From positions 1 through 36,609 of the forward strand of contig JAZUBQ010000003.1 in NCBI GenBank assembly GCA_045638525.1: 36,609 bases of DNA, in the 5' to 3' direction. Numbering within the stretch: position 1 is the first letter of the stretch; every line of letters starts with the position of its first letter. Below the pieces are notes generated by a model, which saw only the letters and a program-made list of their open reading frames with translations, was not told the origin of the DNA and did not search any database. Origin of the DNA: SIG452 sp045638525 (GTDB lineage Bacteria; Bacillota; Clostridia; UMGS1840). Positions 1 through 7,313 of this stretch are shown one piece after another. Made by a program: the position numbers and the translations under genes.

Positions 1-74
1 CAAATGCAGCTCCTGCCTGAGGCCAAGCTTCATTAAGGTTTGGGATGTACCTCGTATTTGGAAATTTTTCCGAT

Positions 75-260
75 TTACCAGGATGCTTTTTTCACTCCTG
101 GGATTTCACCTTTATAAGCTAATTCACGGAAGCAAATTCTGCAAATTCCGTATTTTCTTAAATAAGCATGTGGACGACCACAAATTTTGCAACGATTGTA
201 TTCTCTTGTGGAGAATTTCTGCTTACGCTGCTGTTTGATTTTCATTGCTGTCTTAGCCAT
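75..260 (-). CDS. rpsZ: 30S ribosomal protein S14, zinc type
   Basis: S14 is a late-assembling protein of the 30S head that contacts 16S rRNA. The 61-residue product is the short zinc-ribbon form: two Cys pairs (C24/C27 and C40/C43) form the expected four-Cys zinc site, and the tail ends GVKKASW as is usual. It is the last complete gene of the minus-strand S10/spc operon here, 14 nt after rplE. In this operon type S8 would follow, but the remaining 74 nt at the window edge show no convincing S8 start, so the linker is longer than usual or the order differs. The alternative, the long zinc-free S14, is excluded by length and the Cys pairs. Confidence 0.97.
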   Translation of the reverse strand: MAKTAMKIKQQRKQKFSTREYNRCKICGRPHAYLRKYGICRICFRELAYKGEIPGVKKASW

Positions 261-274
261 GAATTTACCTCCTC

Positions 275-814
275 TTATTTTTCAAACGGCATGTTGAATA
301 ATGTCAATAATTCACGAGCTTCTTCGTCTGTCTTTGCTGTTGTAACAAAGATAACGTCCATACCTCTTACCTTATCTACTTTATCATATTCGATTTCAGG
401 GAAGATAAGCTGCTCTTTAATACCAAGAGCATAGTTTCCTCTACCGTCGAATGCGTTAGCGTTAACGCCTCTGAAGTCACGTACACGAGGTAATGCAAGG
501 TTTACAAGACGATCAAGGAACTCATACATTTTCTCGCCACGAAGTGTAACTTTACATCCAATCGGCATGCCTTCTCTGATTTTGAAGTTAGCAACTGAAT
601 TCTTAGCTCTTGTAAGAACTGCTTTCTGACCTGTGATAGTTTCCATATCCTTTACAGCAGATTCCAGAACTTTTGCATTTTCTTTTGCTTCACCAACGCC
701 CATGTTGATAACAATTTTATCGAGCTTCGGTACTTCCATAACATTTTTATATCCAAACTTTTTGATCATAGCATCTACGATCTCGTTTTTGTACATATCA
801 TGTAATCTGCTCAC
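275..814 (-). CDS. rplE: 50S ribosomal protein L5
   Basis: L5 binds 5S rRNA and helps dock the 5S particle into the central protuberance of the 50S subunit. The 179-residue product has the usual length and order of conserved blocks: an N-terminal KIVINMGVGEA segment, the GQKAVLTRAKNSVANFKIREG block, the RVRDFRGVN block, and a C-terminal MDVIFVTTAKTDEEA segment. The ATG lies behind a GAGGAGG-type ribosome binding site. It sits 23 nt downstream of rplX and 14 nt upstream of rpsZ, the standard order for Firmicutes. Nothing is unusual about it. Confidence 0.98.
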   Translation of the reverse strand: MSRLHDMYKNEIVDAMIKKFGYKNVMEVPKLDKIVINMGVGEAKENAKVLESAVKDMETITGQKAVLTRAKNSVANFKIREGMPIGCKVTLRGEKMYEFLDRLVNLALPRVRDFRGVNANAFDGRGNYALGIKEQLIFPEIEYDKVDKVRGMDVIFVTTAKTDEEARELLTLFNMPFEK

Positions 815-837
815 GTTACAAAAGCCTCCTCTCTTAA

Positions 838-1152
838 TTAATCGATAACCTCACCGTTACATTTTGCAACACGGACTTTTTTACCATCTTCCACTTTGAA
901 ACCTACTCTTGTAGGAGTTCCTTTGTGGATATACATTACGTTAGACATATCAATTGGAGCTTCTTTGTTAACAATTCCGCCCTGCTGATTTGCCATGGAA
1001 GGTTTTTCGTGTTTTGTGATCATGTTAACGCCTTCAACGATAACTTTTCCTTCTTTGGGAGATACTACTAAAACTTTACCTTTTTTGCCTTTGTCTTTAC
1101 CGGAGATTACCATAACCTGGTCATCTTTTCTTACATTAACTTTCTTATACAT
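838..1152 (-). CDS. rplX: 50S ribosomal protein L24
   Basis: L24 is an assembly-initiator protein that binds the 5' end of 23S rRNA. The 104-residue product opens with the KOW-motif core (VRKDDQVMVISGKDKGKKGKV), then a GVNMITKHEKPS segment and a C-terminal TRVGFKVEDGKKVRVAKCNGE segment, all typical. The gap to rplN upstream is only 14 nt and holds the GGGAGG binding site, so co-translation with L14 is likely. Length and order match other Firmicutes. Confidence 0.98.
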   Translation of the reverse strand: MYKKVNVRKDDQVMVISGKDKGKKGKVLVVSPKEGKVIVEGVNMITKHEKPSMANQQGGIVNKEAPIDMSNVMYIHKGTPTRVGFKVEDGKKVRVAKCNGEVID

Positions 1153-1166
1153 TTCAATTACCTCCC

Positions 1167-1535
1167 TTACAATACTTCAGGAGCCAAGGATAAAATTTTG
1201 GAATATTCCTTGTCACGAAGTTCTCTTGCAACAGGGCCAAAAATACGAGTTCCTCTCGGATTTTTGTCATCTTTAATAATTACAGCTGCGTTTTCGTCGA
1301 ATCTGATGTAAGTTCCGTCCTGACGACGAACACCTTTCACGCTTCTAACGATAACAGCTTTAACAACATCGCCTTTTTTCACAACTCCGCCGGGTGTTGC
1401 TTTTTTGACAGTAGCTACAACCACGTCGCCGATGTTTGCGTATCTTCTTTTAGATCCGCCCAGAACTCTGATGGTCAGTAATTCTTTAGCACCGGTATTA
1501 TCAGCTACTTTCATTCTGCTTTCTTGCTGAATCAT
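1167..1535 (-). CDS. rplN: 50S ribosomal protein L14
   Basis: L14 contacts 23S rRNA and forms part of the intersubunit bridge to the 30S subunit. The chosen ATG gives 122 residues starting MIQQESRMKVADNTGAKEL, the invariant start of this family. The open frame runs further upstream with unrelated residues, but a GAGGAGG site just before position 1535 fixes the start. The ending ARELRDKEYSKILSLAPEVL is also typical. The 73-nt linker to rpsQ carries a perfect six-base-pair hairpin (ACGGTA/TACCGT at 1583-1598). Confidence 0.98.
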   Translation of the reverse strand: MIQQESRMKVADNTGAKELLTIRVLGGSKRRYANIGDVVVATVKKATPGGVVKKGDVVKAVIVRSVKGVRRQDGTYIRFDENAAVIIKDDKNPRGTRIFGPVARELRDKEYSKILSLAPEVL

Positions 1536-1608
1536 TGTAATCCTCCTCTGCTTACTGACTATTGTCGCAAGCGTTTTTATTAACGGTATTACTACCGTAC
1601 AAACATTC

Positions 1609-1866
1609 TTATTTCGCTTTTTCAACGATTTTTGTAAGTCTCCATCTTTTATCTTTGGATAACGGTCTTGTTTCCATGATTTCAACTCTGTCGCCGATGT
1701 TACATTCGTTGTTTTCATCGTGAGCTTTGAACTTAATAGTTCTCTTGATGATTTTTTTGTAAATCGGATGCTTTACAGAATCTTCAATCTTAACAACAAT
1801 TGTTTTATCCATTTTGTTGCTTACAACTTCGCCGATTCTAACTTTTCTAAAGCCTCTTTCGGACAT
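1609..1866 (-). CDS. rpsQ: 30S ribosomal protein S17
   Basis: S17 is a primary 16S rRNA binding protein of the OB fold, needed for assembly of the 30S body. The 85-residue product contains the conserved VVSNKMDKTIVV strand, the HPIYKKIIKRTIKFKAHDE segment and the GDRVEIMETRPLSKDKRWRL block. Length is standard. It follows rpmC after 67 nt, in which a five-base-pair stem (TCGCC/GGCGA) precedes a GGAGG binding site. Confidence 0.98.
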   Translation of the reverse strand: MSERGFRKVRIGEVVSNKMDKTIVVKIEDSVKHPIYKKIIKRTIKFKAHDENNECNIGDRVEIMETRPLSKDKRWRLTKIVEKAK

Positions 1867-1933
1867 GATTTAGTTCCTCCATTTCCGCCCTTCGCCAAAA
1901 CTTGAGAAAGGCGATTCTAAACCTCACGGGAAA

Positions 1934-2134
1934 TTATTGGTTAATTCCCAGTTCTCTTTCTTTTAATACGGTCTTAATTTTCGCAATTGTTTTTTTAACT
2001 TCTTTCATTCTCATGGGGTTATCAAGTTGATTGGTAGCATGTTGAAATCTTAAGTTAAAAAGCTCAATTTTCAGCTCAGCGAGTTTCTGATTAAGCTCCA
2101 TATCTGCTAAATCTCTAATATTCTTAATCTTCAT
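1934..2134 (-). CDS. rpmC: 50S ribosomal protein L29
   Basis: L29 is a small two-helix protein near the peptide exit tunnel, where it helps form the docking site for trigger factor and SRP. The 66-residue product has the usual KIRDL-like start (NIRDLADMELNQKL), the FNLRFQHATNQLDNPMRMKEVKK core and a helical end. Its ATG lies inside the last codons of rplP (11-nt overlap), which implies translational coupling to L16. Confidence 0.97.
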   Translation of the reverse strand: MKIKNIRDLADMELNQKLAELKIELFNLRFQHATNQLDNPMRMKEVKKTIAKIKTVLKERELGINQ

Positions 2135-2561
2135 CGCTTTCTACCTCCACTTCTTTTTCGCGGAGAACAAACTTGGTCTTAACAGACAGTTTGTGCTGCG
2201 CAAGTCTCATTGCTTCTCTAGCAACAGTTTCATCAACACCGGAGAGTTCGAATAACACTCTGCCCGGTTTTACAACTGCTACCCAATATTCGGGAGAACC
2301 TTTACCGCTACCCATACGAGTTTCAGCAGGTTTTTCGGTTACCGGTTTATCGGGGAAAATTTTGATCCAAACTTTACCGCCTCTTTTAATGTAACGGTTA
2401 ATTGCAATACGGGCAGCTTCAATCTGGTTACCGGTGATCCAACCGGGTTCGGTAGCCTGAATACCGTAATCGCCGTAAGTTACTTTGTTACCTCTTAAAG
2501 CTTTACCGGTCATTCTGCCTCTAAACTGTTTTCTTCTTTTTACTCTTTTAGGCATTAACAT
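2124..2561 (-). CDS. rplP: 50S ribosomal protein L16
   Basis: L16 sits near the A site and helps position the aminoacyl-tRNA acceptor end; it is assembled late. The 145-residue product begins MLMPKRVKRRKQFRGRM and contains the conserved YGIQATEPGWITGNQIEAARIA block and the KGSPEYWVAVVKPGRVLFE block. An alternative ATG two codons in (position 2555) is possible, but MLMPKR is the common family start. It lies 3 nt after rpsC and overlaps rpmC by 11 nt. A short acidic tail (EVESDED) extends past the usual end of L16. Confidence 0.97.
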   Translation of the reverse strand: MLMPKRVKRRKQFRGRMTGKALRGNKVTYGDYGIQATEPGWITGNQIEAARIAINRYIKRGGKVWIKIFPDKPVTEKPAETRMGSGKGSPEYWVAVVKPGRVLFELSGVDETVAREAMRLAQHKLSVKTKFVLREKEVEVESDED

Positions 2562-2564
2562 AGA

Positions 2565-3242
2565 TTATTTTCCTCCCTCTTGAGTATTTTTTTTCGCATT
2601 TTTGCTTTCAGGAAGAATTTCACCTTTGTAAATCCATACTTTAACGCCTAATTTACCGTAGGTGGTATTCGCTTCTGCAAAACCGTAGTCAATGTCTGCT
2701 CTTAAGGTCTGCAGCGGAATGGTTCCTTCATGATAATGCTCTGTTCTTGCGATTTCAGCACCGCCAACACGGCCGGATACGGAAGTTTTGATACCTTTTG
2801 CACCGAACTTCATAGTTCTCTGCATAGACTGTTTCATCGCTCTTCTGAAGGAAATACGTTTTTCCAGCTGAGCTGCGATGTTTTCAGCTACTAAAGTTGC
2901 ATCCATTTCAGCGGGTTTTACTTCAACGATGTTAACGTTAACGTTTGCATTGCCGCCCAGTAAGTTTACAACAGAAGCTCTGATTTTTTCTAATTCTGCA
3001 CCGCCTTTACCGATTAACATACCGGGTTTTGCAGTGAATACTTTAACAAAAATTTTGTTTGCTTTTCTTGCAATTTCAATTTTGGAAATGCCGGCCTGAT
3101 ACAGAGATTTTTTCAGGAATACTCTGATTTTGTGGTCTTCTACTAAAGTATCACCGAATTTGTGATCCGGAGCATACCATTTAGAGTCCCAATCTTTAAT
3201 AACGCCGACTCTTAATCCATGGGGATTAACTTTCTGACCCAT
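2565..3242 (-). CDS. rpsC: 30S ribosomal protein S3
   Basis: S3 lines the mRNA entry channel on the 30S head and contributes to helicase activity. The 225-residue product has the MGQKVNPHGLRVGVIKDWDSKW start, the KH domain with the GMLIGKGGAELEKI loop (roughly residues 73-86), and the C-terminal GRVGGAEIARTEHYHEGTIPLQTLRA block. Length and motifs are standard. The tail is basic and poorly conserved (KNAKKNTQEGGK). It lies 12 nt after rplV. Confidence 0.98.
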   Translation of the reverse strand: MGQKVNPHGLRVGVIKDWDSKWYAPDHKFGDTLVEDHKIRVFLKKSLYQAGISKIEIARKANKIFVKVFTAKPGMLIGKGGAELEKIRASVVNLLGGNANVNVNIVEVKPAEMDATLVAENIAAQLEKRISFRRAMKQSMQRTMKFGAKGIKTSVSGRVGGAEIARTEHYHEGTIPLQTLRADIDYGFAEANTTYGKLGVKVWIYKGEILPESKNAKKNTQEGGK

Positions 3243-3254
3243 TACTCATACCTC

Positions 3255-3590
3255 CTATTCTTTTTCTTTTACAACCACGGTAATATGGCTGGTTCTTTTT
3301 GCAATTCTGAATGCTCTACCCTGTGCTCTGGGCTGAATTCTTTTCAGAATCGGACCAGCGTTTGCGAAACATTCGGAAACGTACAGGTCATCTTTTGCCA
3401 TATTATGATTGTTTTCCGCATTAGCGATAGCTGATAATAACAGTTTTTCAACCAGGGGAGATGCAGCTTTGGGAGTATGTCTTAAAATCGCCAAAGCCTG
3501 ACCAACGGGTTTGTTTCTGATTAAATCGATGACTATCTTTACCTTGCGGGGAGATATTCTAGCATAACGGAGAGTTGCTCTTGCCTCCAT
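3255..3590 (-). CDS. rplV: 50S ribosomal protein L22
   Basis: L22 reaches into the peptide exit tunnel with a long beta-hairpin and is a site of macrolide-resistance mutations. The 111-residue product has the ARISPRKVKIVIDLIRNKPV block, the LLLSAIANAENN segment and the C-terminal hairpin GPILKRIQPRAQGRAFRI. No insertion in the hairpin loop is visible, so the tunnel region looks wild-type. The 72-nt linker from rpsS holds a five-base-pair stem (CGGGA/TCCCG at 3641-3660) and a GAGGAGG binding site. Confidence 0.98.
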   Translation of the reverse strand: MEARATLRYARISPRKVKIVIDLIRNKPVGQALAILRHTPKAASPLVEKLLLSAIANAENNHNMAKDDLYVSECFANAGPILKRIQPRAQGRAFRIAKRTSHITVVVKEKE

Positions 3591-3662
3591 CTTTATTCCT
3601 CCTCTTTCACCCTTAGGTGGTTCTAATATTTAGTGTGTTACGGGATGATTGAAATTCCCGAA

Positions 3663-3935
3663 TTATTTTGAAGTTTTTGCACCTGCATGACCTTTGTAGG
3701 TTCTGGTAGGAGCAAATTCGCCCAGTTTGTGACCAACCATATCTTCAGTTACATATACGGGAACGTGTTTTCTTCCGTCATATAAAGCGATGGTGTGTCC
3801 AACGAACTGCGGGAAAATGGTAGAAGCTCTTGACCAAGACTTCAGAACTCTCTTTTCGCCTTTATCATTCATTTCTTCAATTCTTTTCAAAAGTTTGGGG
3901 TCCACGAAAGGCCCTTTTTTGATTGAACGGCTCAT
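3663..3935 (-). CDS. rpsS: 30S ribosomal protein S19
   Basis: S19 forms a complex with S13 in the 30S head and contacts the A- and P-site tRNAs. The chosen ATG at 3935 gives 90 residues starting MSRSIKKGPFVDPKLLKRIEE, the family start. The frame continues upstream with ten extra residues, but an AAGGAGG site just before 3935 decides the start. The ITVYDGR-type motif (HTIALYDGRKHVPVYVTEDMVG) and GEFAPTRTYKGH are present. A 94-nt linker with strong hairpins separates it from rplB. Confidence 0.98.
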   Translation of the reverse strand: MSRSIKKGPFVDPKLLKRIEEMNDKGEKRVLKSWSRASTIFPQFVGHTIALYDGRKHVPVYVTEDMVGHKLGEFAPTRTYKGHAGAKTSK

Positions 3936-3960
3936 ATTGTTGCCTCCTTCTAGATTTTTT

Positions 3961-4010
3961 CGCACAGGCTGTGCGTTTTATCGGGGTACCGCATCCGACC
4001 GGTGGTCGGA
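3961..4010 (-). other. Hairpin pair in the rplB-rpsS linker
   Basis: Two perfect inverted repeats lie in the 94 nt between rplB and rpsS. TCCGACC/GGTCGGA (3994-4010) has a three-base loop, flanked by further complementary CCG/CGG bases. CGCACA/TGTGCG (3961-3975) has a three-base loop and is followed in the transcript by six A's rather than U's, so neither is a standard terminator. They may set mRNA processing, stability or protein binding. Function is inference. Confidence 0.6.
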
Positions 4011-4029
4011 CTACGGTGTATGTCGATGA

Positions 4030-4863
4030 TTATTTACCGTTTCTGGTCTTAACGATCAGGCGGTTAGTGATTTTCTTTTTCTTTCTGGTTTTTAAGCCGA
4101 GAGCCGGTTTACCCCAGGGAGTAACAGGAGCCGGACGACCGATGGGTGATTTACCTTCACCACCACCGTGGGGATGGTCACAGGGATTCATAACAACACC
4201 ACGAACGGTAGGTTTGATACCCATATGTCTTTTTCTACCTGCTTTACCGATGGTAACGTTTTCATGCTCTAAGTTACTTACCTGACCGATGGTAGCTTTA
4301 CAATCAATCAGAACTTTTCTAACTTCGCCGGAGGGAAGTCTTACCTGAGCATAGTCACCTTCTTTAGCCATCAGCTGAGCTGCATTACCTGCAGAACGAA
4401 CCAGCTGACCACCTTTGTTTTTGGTGATTTCCACGTTGTGGATAATGGTACCAACCGGAATGTTTGCCAAAGGCAGAGTGTTACCGGGTTTGATATCTGC
4501 GGTTGCAGAAGAGATAACTTTGTGACCAACTTTTAATTCGTTGGGAGCCAGGATGTATCTCTTTTCGCCGTCTTCATACTGAACTAATGCGATGTATGCG
4601 GTTCTGTTCGGATCGTATTCTAAGGTCAGAACAGTTGCAGGCATATCCATTTTGTCACGTTTGAAGTCGATGATTCTGTATTTGGATTTGTTTCCGCCGC
4701 CTCTGTGTCTTACGGTGATTCTACCGTAGGAGTTTCTGCCGGCGTGTTTTTTCAGTTTAACAAGAAGAGATTTTTCAGGTTTTACATCAGACAACACGGA
4801 GAAGTCAGGTGCAGTCATATATCTTCTTGACGGAGTAGTCGGTTTATAAGTTTTTACTGCCAT
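4030..4863 (-). CDS. rplB: 50S ribosomal protein L2
   Basis: L2 is needed for subunit association and peptidyl-transferase activity. The 277-residue product shows the MAVKTYKPTTPSRRYM start, the KKHAGRNSYGRITVRHRGGG block, and the C-terminal RGVVMNPCDHPHGGGEGKSPIGR motif that carries the histidine at the peptidyl-transferase centre. ATG at 4863 is preferred over an in-frame GTG two codons earlier because family members start MAVK. A GAGGAG site lies upstream. It follows rplW by 19 nt. Confidence 0.98.
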   Translation of the reverse strand: MAVKTYKPTTPSRRYMTAPDFSVLSDVKPEKSLLVKLKKHAGRNSYGRITVRHRGGGNKSKYRIIDFKRDKMDMPATVLTLEYDPNRTAYIALVQYEDGEKRYILAPNELKVGHKVISSATADIKPGNTLPLANIPVGTIIHNVEITKNKGGQLVRSAGNAAQLMAKEGDYAQVRLPSGEVRKVLIDCKATIGQVSNLEHENVTIGKAGRKRHMGIKPTVRGVVMNPCDHPHGGGEGKSPIGRPAPVTPWGKPALGLKTRKKKKITNRLIVKTRNGK

Positions 4864-4882
4864 TATCACTCATCTCCTCTCA

Positions 4883-5170
4883 TTATTGTAAGCTTTCGAA
4901 GAACTCGATTGTTTTGTTGCCTTTTAATTTCACAATCGCTTTCTTCCAGTCGGATCTTTTACCTTCATGTACGCCGACTCTTTTGTTCTTACCGATTACG
5001 TTGATGGTTGTAACCTTATCAACTTCTACTTTGAAGATTTCTTCAACAGCTTTTTTGATTTCGATTTTGTTGGCATTGGGGTTCACTTTGAAAGTGTACT
5101 TTTTGTCTGCCAGCATATTCATGGTTTTTTCCGAAATGATCGGAGCAATGATGATATCGTATGCGTTCAT
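4883..5170 (-). CDS. rplW: 50S ribosomal protein L23
   Basis: L23 sits at the exit of the peptide tunnel and is the main docking site for trigger factor and SRP. The 95-residue product has the IIIAPIISEKTMNMLADKKYTFKV block and the ANKIEIKKAVEEIFKVEV block. The stop of rplD and the ATG of rplW are separated by a single base, so the genes are translationally coupled. Length is typical. Confidence 0.97.
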   Translation of the reverse strand: MNAYDIIIAPIISEKTMNMLADKKYTFKVNPNANKIEIKKAVEEIFKVEVDKVTTINVIGKNKRVGVHEGKRSDWKKAIVKLKGNKTIEFFESLQ

Positions 5171-5171
5171 C

Positions 5172-5795
5172 TTAGCAGTACACCTCCTCTAATTTTGCTA
5201 CTGCAGATGCTTCAATCACTAATTTGGTGTGATTTAATACATCGTAAGTGTTGATGGTATCAACTACTGCAGTTTTGATGCCGGGAACGTTGTTTGCAGA
5301 AGCGATTAAGTTAGCTTCTTTCGCACCGGTAACCACAAATGCTTTGCTATCTACTTTTAAGTTTTCTAAAATCTTAACAAAAGATTTGGTTTTGATTTCG
5401 TCCATAGCCAGCTTATCCACAACAACGATGTTGTTTTCTGCAACTTTTGCAGATAAAGCGGATTTTAATGCCAGTCTTCTGGTTTTTTTGTTTAAGGTGT
5501 AGCTGTAATCTCTCGGTTTGGGACCTAAAGCCACGCCGCCACCTTTCCACTGGGGAGCACGGATGGAGCCCTGTCTTGCACGACCGGTTCCTTTCTGTTT
5601 CCAGGGTTTTGCGCCGCCACCGCTAACTTCGGTACGGGTTTTGGTAGACTGTGTACCCTGTCTCTGATTTGCCAGGTAGTTTTTCACAGTCATATGAAGT
5701 GCAGCACTGCTGATTTCAATAGCAAAAATCTCATCTTTTAATTCGATTTCGCCGACTTCTTTGCCTTCAATATTATATAATGCTACTTTAGGCAT
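5172..5795 (-). CDS. rplD: 50S ribosomal protein L4
   Basis: L4 is an early assembly protein with a loop in the exit tunnel; in gammaproteobacteria it also represses its own operon, which should not be assumed here. The 207-residue product starts MPKVALYNIEGKEVGEI behind an AAGGAGG site at 5802-5808. It contains the tunnel-loop segment QRQGTQSTKTRTEVSGGGAKPWKQKGTGRARQG and the KTRRLALKSALSAK block. The frame extends 17 codons upstream without support. An 86-nt linker with three hairpins precedes it. Confidence 0.98.
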   Translation of the reverse strand: MPKVALYNIEGKEVGEIELKDEIFAIEISSAALHMTVKNYLANQRQGTQSTKTRTEVSGGGAKPWKQKGTGRARQGSIRAPQWKGGGVALGPKPRDYSYTLNKKTRRLALKSALSAKVAENNIVVVDKLAMDEIKTKSFVKILENLKVDSKAFVVTGAKEANLIASANNVPGIKTAVVDTINTYDVLNHTKLVIEASAVAKLEEVYC

Positions 5796-5810
5796 CGTAT
5801 TTCCTCCTTC

Positions 5811-5882
5811 CAGCCAAAGGCTGATTATCATTGTTTTGTCACCCAAGCGGGTGAAAAGCAGTTTCTATATCACTTCTGTGAT
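5811..5882 (-). other. Three hairpins in the rplC-rplD linker
   Basis: Three short perfect stems lie in a row between the rplC stop and the rplD binding site: ATCAC/GTGAT (5869-5882, touching the rplC stop), TCACCC/GGGTGA (5839-5854) and CAGCC/GGCTG (5811-5823, directly before the AAGGAGG). Loops are 3-4 nt. No U-run follows any of them. They could tune translation of L4 or protect processed ends; this is inference. Confidence 0.55.
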
Positions 5883-6520
5883 TACTTGGAAGCTTTCACA
5901 GAGCTTTTAACAGTAACCAATCCGCCTTTGGGACCGGGAATTGCACCTTTTACAAGAATCAGGTTTTTATCTTCCATTACTTTCACGATTTCTAAGTTCT
6001 GAACAGTTACCTGAACATTACCCATGTGACCGGGAAGTTTTTTACCTTTGAATACTCTTGAGGGAGAAGAACAAGCTCCCATAGAACCAGCGCTTCTGTG
6101 AACGGGACCAGCACCGTGAGACATACGGATTCTGGACTGACCATGTCTTTTAATGGTACCCTGATATCCTTTACCTTTGGAGATACCGGTTACATCAACG
6201 CTATCGCCTTCTGCAAAGATGCCTGCTTTGATTTCATCACCAACATTGAAAGAAGCGGTGTCATCCAATCTGAATTCTCTTAAGAATTTCATGATGGAGG
6301 TGCCTGCTTTTTTAAAGTGGCCCATTAACGGTTTGTTAGATTTTTTTTCTTTGGTTTCCACAAAACCAACCTGAATTGAGTTGTAACCGTCAATTTCAAC
6401 GGTTTTCTTTTGAGTAACAACGCACGGACCTGCTTCAATCACGGTAACCGGAACAAATTTGCCGGTTTCGGAGAAAAGCTGAGTCATGCCGATTTTCTTA
6501 CCCAGAATTGCTTTTTCCAT
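5882..6520 (-). CDS. rplC: 50S ribosomal protein L3
   Basis: L3 is one of the two 23S rRNA assembly-initiator proteins and reaches the peptidyl-transferase centre. The 212-residue product starts MEKAILGKKIGMTQLFSETG and has the SKGKGYQGTIKRHGQSR block and the GSMGACSSPSRVFKGKKLPGHMG block, all diagnostic. The conserved glutamine that is methylated in some bacteria lies near SHGAGPVHRSAGSMGA, but its modification cannot be judged. The ATG is behind a TAGGAGG site. An unusually long 167-nt linker separates it from rpsJ. Confidence 0.98.
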   Translation of the reverse strand: MEKAILGKKIGMTQLFSETGKFVPVTVIEAGPCVVTQKKTVEIDGYNSIQVGFVETKEKKSNKPLMGHFKKAGTSIMKFLREFRLDDTASFNVGDEIKAGIFAEGDSVDVTGISKGKGYQGTIKRHGQSRIRMSHGAGPVHRSAGSMGACSSPSRVFKGKKLPGHMGNVQVTVQNLEIVKVMEDKNLILVKGAIPGPKGGLVTVKSSVKASK

Positions 6521-6544
6521 AATTTTTTCCTCCTATGGTTATTG

Positions 6545-6683
6545 GTTGGGGGTTGCCCAACATGACCTTGGTACCCCGTAATTTTTCGAGGTATCAGGCG
6601 GGCGGATTTTCGCCCATGCGAATTCTCTTTGACACAGGTAAGAGAAAACTCGCATACTATTATATATATGGTATAATAATAGT
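6545..6683 (-). other. Five tandem hairpins between rpsJ and rplC
   Basis: In transcript order the linker folds into five adjoining stems: ACTATTAT/ATAATAGT (6656-6683); an approximately 14-bp bulged stem with arms at 6640-6655 and 6616-6629; GGGCG/CGCCC (6600-6615); TACCTCG/CGGGGTA (6572-6593, one G-U pair); and GTTGGG/CCCAAC (6545-6561), which ends 9 nt before the rplC binding site. The stems almost abut and leave little unpaired sequence. No U-run is present, so this is not a chain of terminators. It looks like a dedicated structured RNA inside the S10 operon; its function is unknown. Confidence 0.65.
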
Positions 6684-6687
6684 CGTC

Positions 6688-7002
6688 TTACAGTTTGATG
6701 TCAAATTCAACACCTGCGGGCAGGTCTAATTTCATCAAAGCGTCAACAGTTTTTGCGGTGGGGTTTAAGATATCGATCATTCTCTTATGAGTTCTCATTT
6801 CGAACTGTTCTCTGGAATCTTTGTACTTGTGTACAGCTCTTAAGATAGTAACGATTTCTTTTTTGGTGGGAAGCGGAATGGGGCCGGATACTCCTGCGCC
6901 AGTTCTTTTCGCGGTTTCCACTACTTTTTCAGCGGACTGATCTAAGATAACGTGATCGTACGCTTTCAATCTGATTCTGATTTTTTCTTTCATTGCTGCC
7001 AT
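6688..7002 (-). CDS. rpsJ: 30S ribosomal protein S10
   Basis: S10 is a 30S head protein that also pairs with NusB in antitermination of rRNA operons. The chosen ATG at 7002 gives 104 residues beginning MAAMKEKIRIRLKAYDHVILDQ; an AGGAGG at 7012-7017 supports it, though ATG three codons later is also possible. The GAGVSGPIPLPTKKEIVTILR loop, REQFEMRTHKRMIDI block and C-terminal LDLPAGVEFDIKL are diagnostic. It is the first gene of the operon, preceded by a leader of about 300 nt. The frame extends 30 codons upstream through the leader but is not family-like. Confidence 0.97.
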   Translation of the reverse strand: MAAMKEKIRIRLKAYDHVILDQSAEKVVETAKRTGAGVSGPIPLPTKKEIVTILRAVHKYKDSREQFEMRTHKRMIDILNPTAKTVDALMKLDLPAGVEFDIKL

Positions 7003-7307
7003 AACCGTGTTTCCTCCTAAAATTTTTAAATTTTTGTGTGTTCTGTTTCGGCTACACGGATAATTTTTCTGACACTTACCCTCGTGTTTCACACCTATTC
7101 CATAATAAATCCCGAAGATTTTTATATAAGTTATAAAAATTTTCGGGCATCAAAAAGGTAACGATGTGAGTACACCAAGTTGTTATCATATATTACCGTC
7201 TTTTAGCCGCCTGGTTTCAAACCAAACATACTCCGTGGAAATTCCCTTCAAAACAGCCGGTTTATACCGTTTTGAAGCCACCTTCCACTTCATCGCATAA
7301 CATAACC
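7003..7307 (-). promoter_or_regulatory. Structured leader of the S10 operon
   Basis: About 300 nt lie between the predicted start of transcription and rpsJ. Visible stems, in transcript order, are CTTCAAAAC/GTTTTGAAG (7246-7277), a TGGTTT/AAACCA hairpin (7212-7224), GGTAA/TTACC (7157-7197) and a long AT-rich stem closed by CCCGAA/TTCGGG (7111-7147). None ends in a U-run. This fits an r-protein autoregulatory leader, but which protein would bind cannot be read from the sequence, and I do not recognise it as a named leader family. Confidence 0.5.
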
Positions 7308-7313
7308 TTTGAT

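Noticed and set aside
1..74. Start of an S8 (rpsH) gene
   Set aside because: S8 is expected here by gene order, but no S8-like N-terminal codons could be read in the 74 nt.
3923..4285. 120-residue open frame on the plus strand opposite rplB and its linker
   Set aside because: A frame shadow of a conserved ribosomal gene, with no ribosome binding site and no family-like sequence.
4437..4445. DnaA-box-like TGTGGATAA, with another (TTATCCACA) at 5413-5421
   Set aside because: Both lie inside conserved coding sequence of rplB and rplD, about 1 kb apart and not clustered; chance codon matches.
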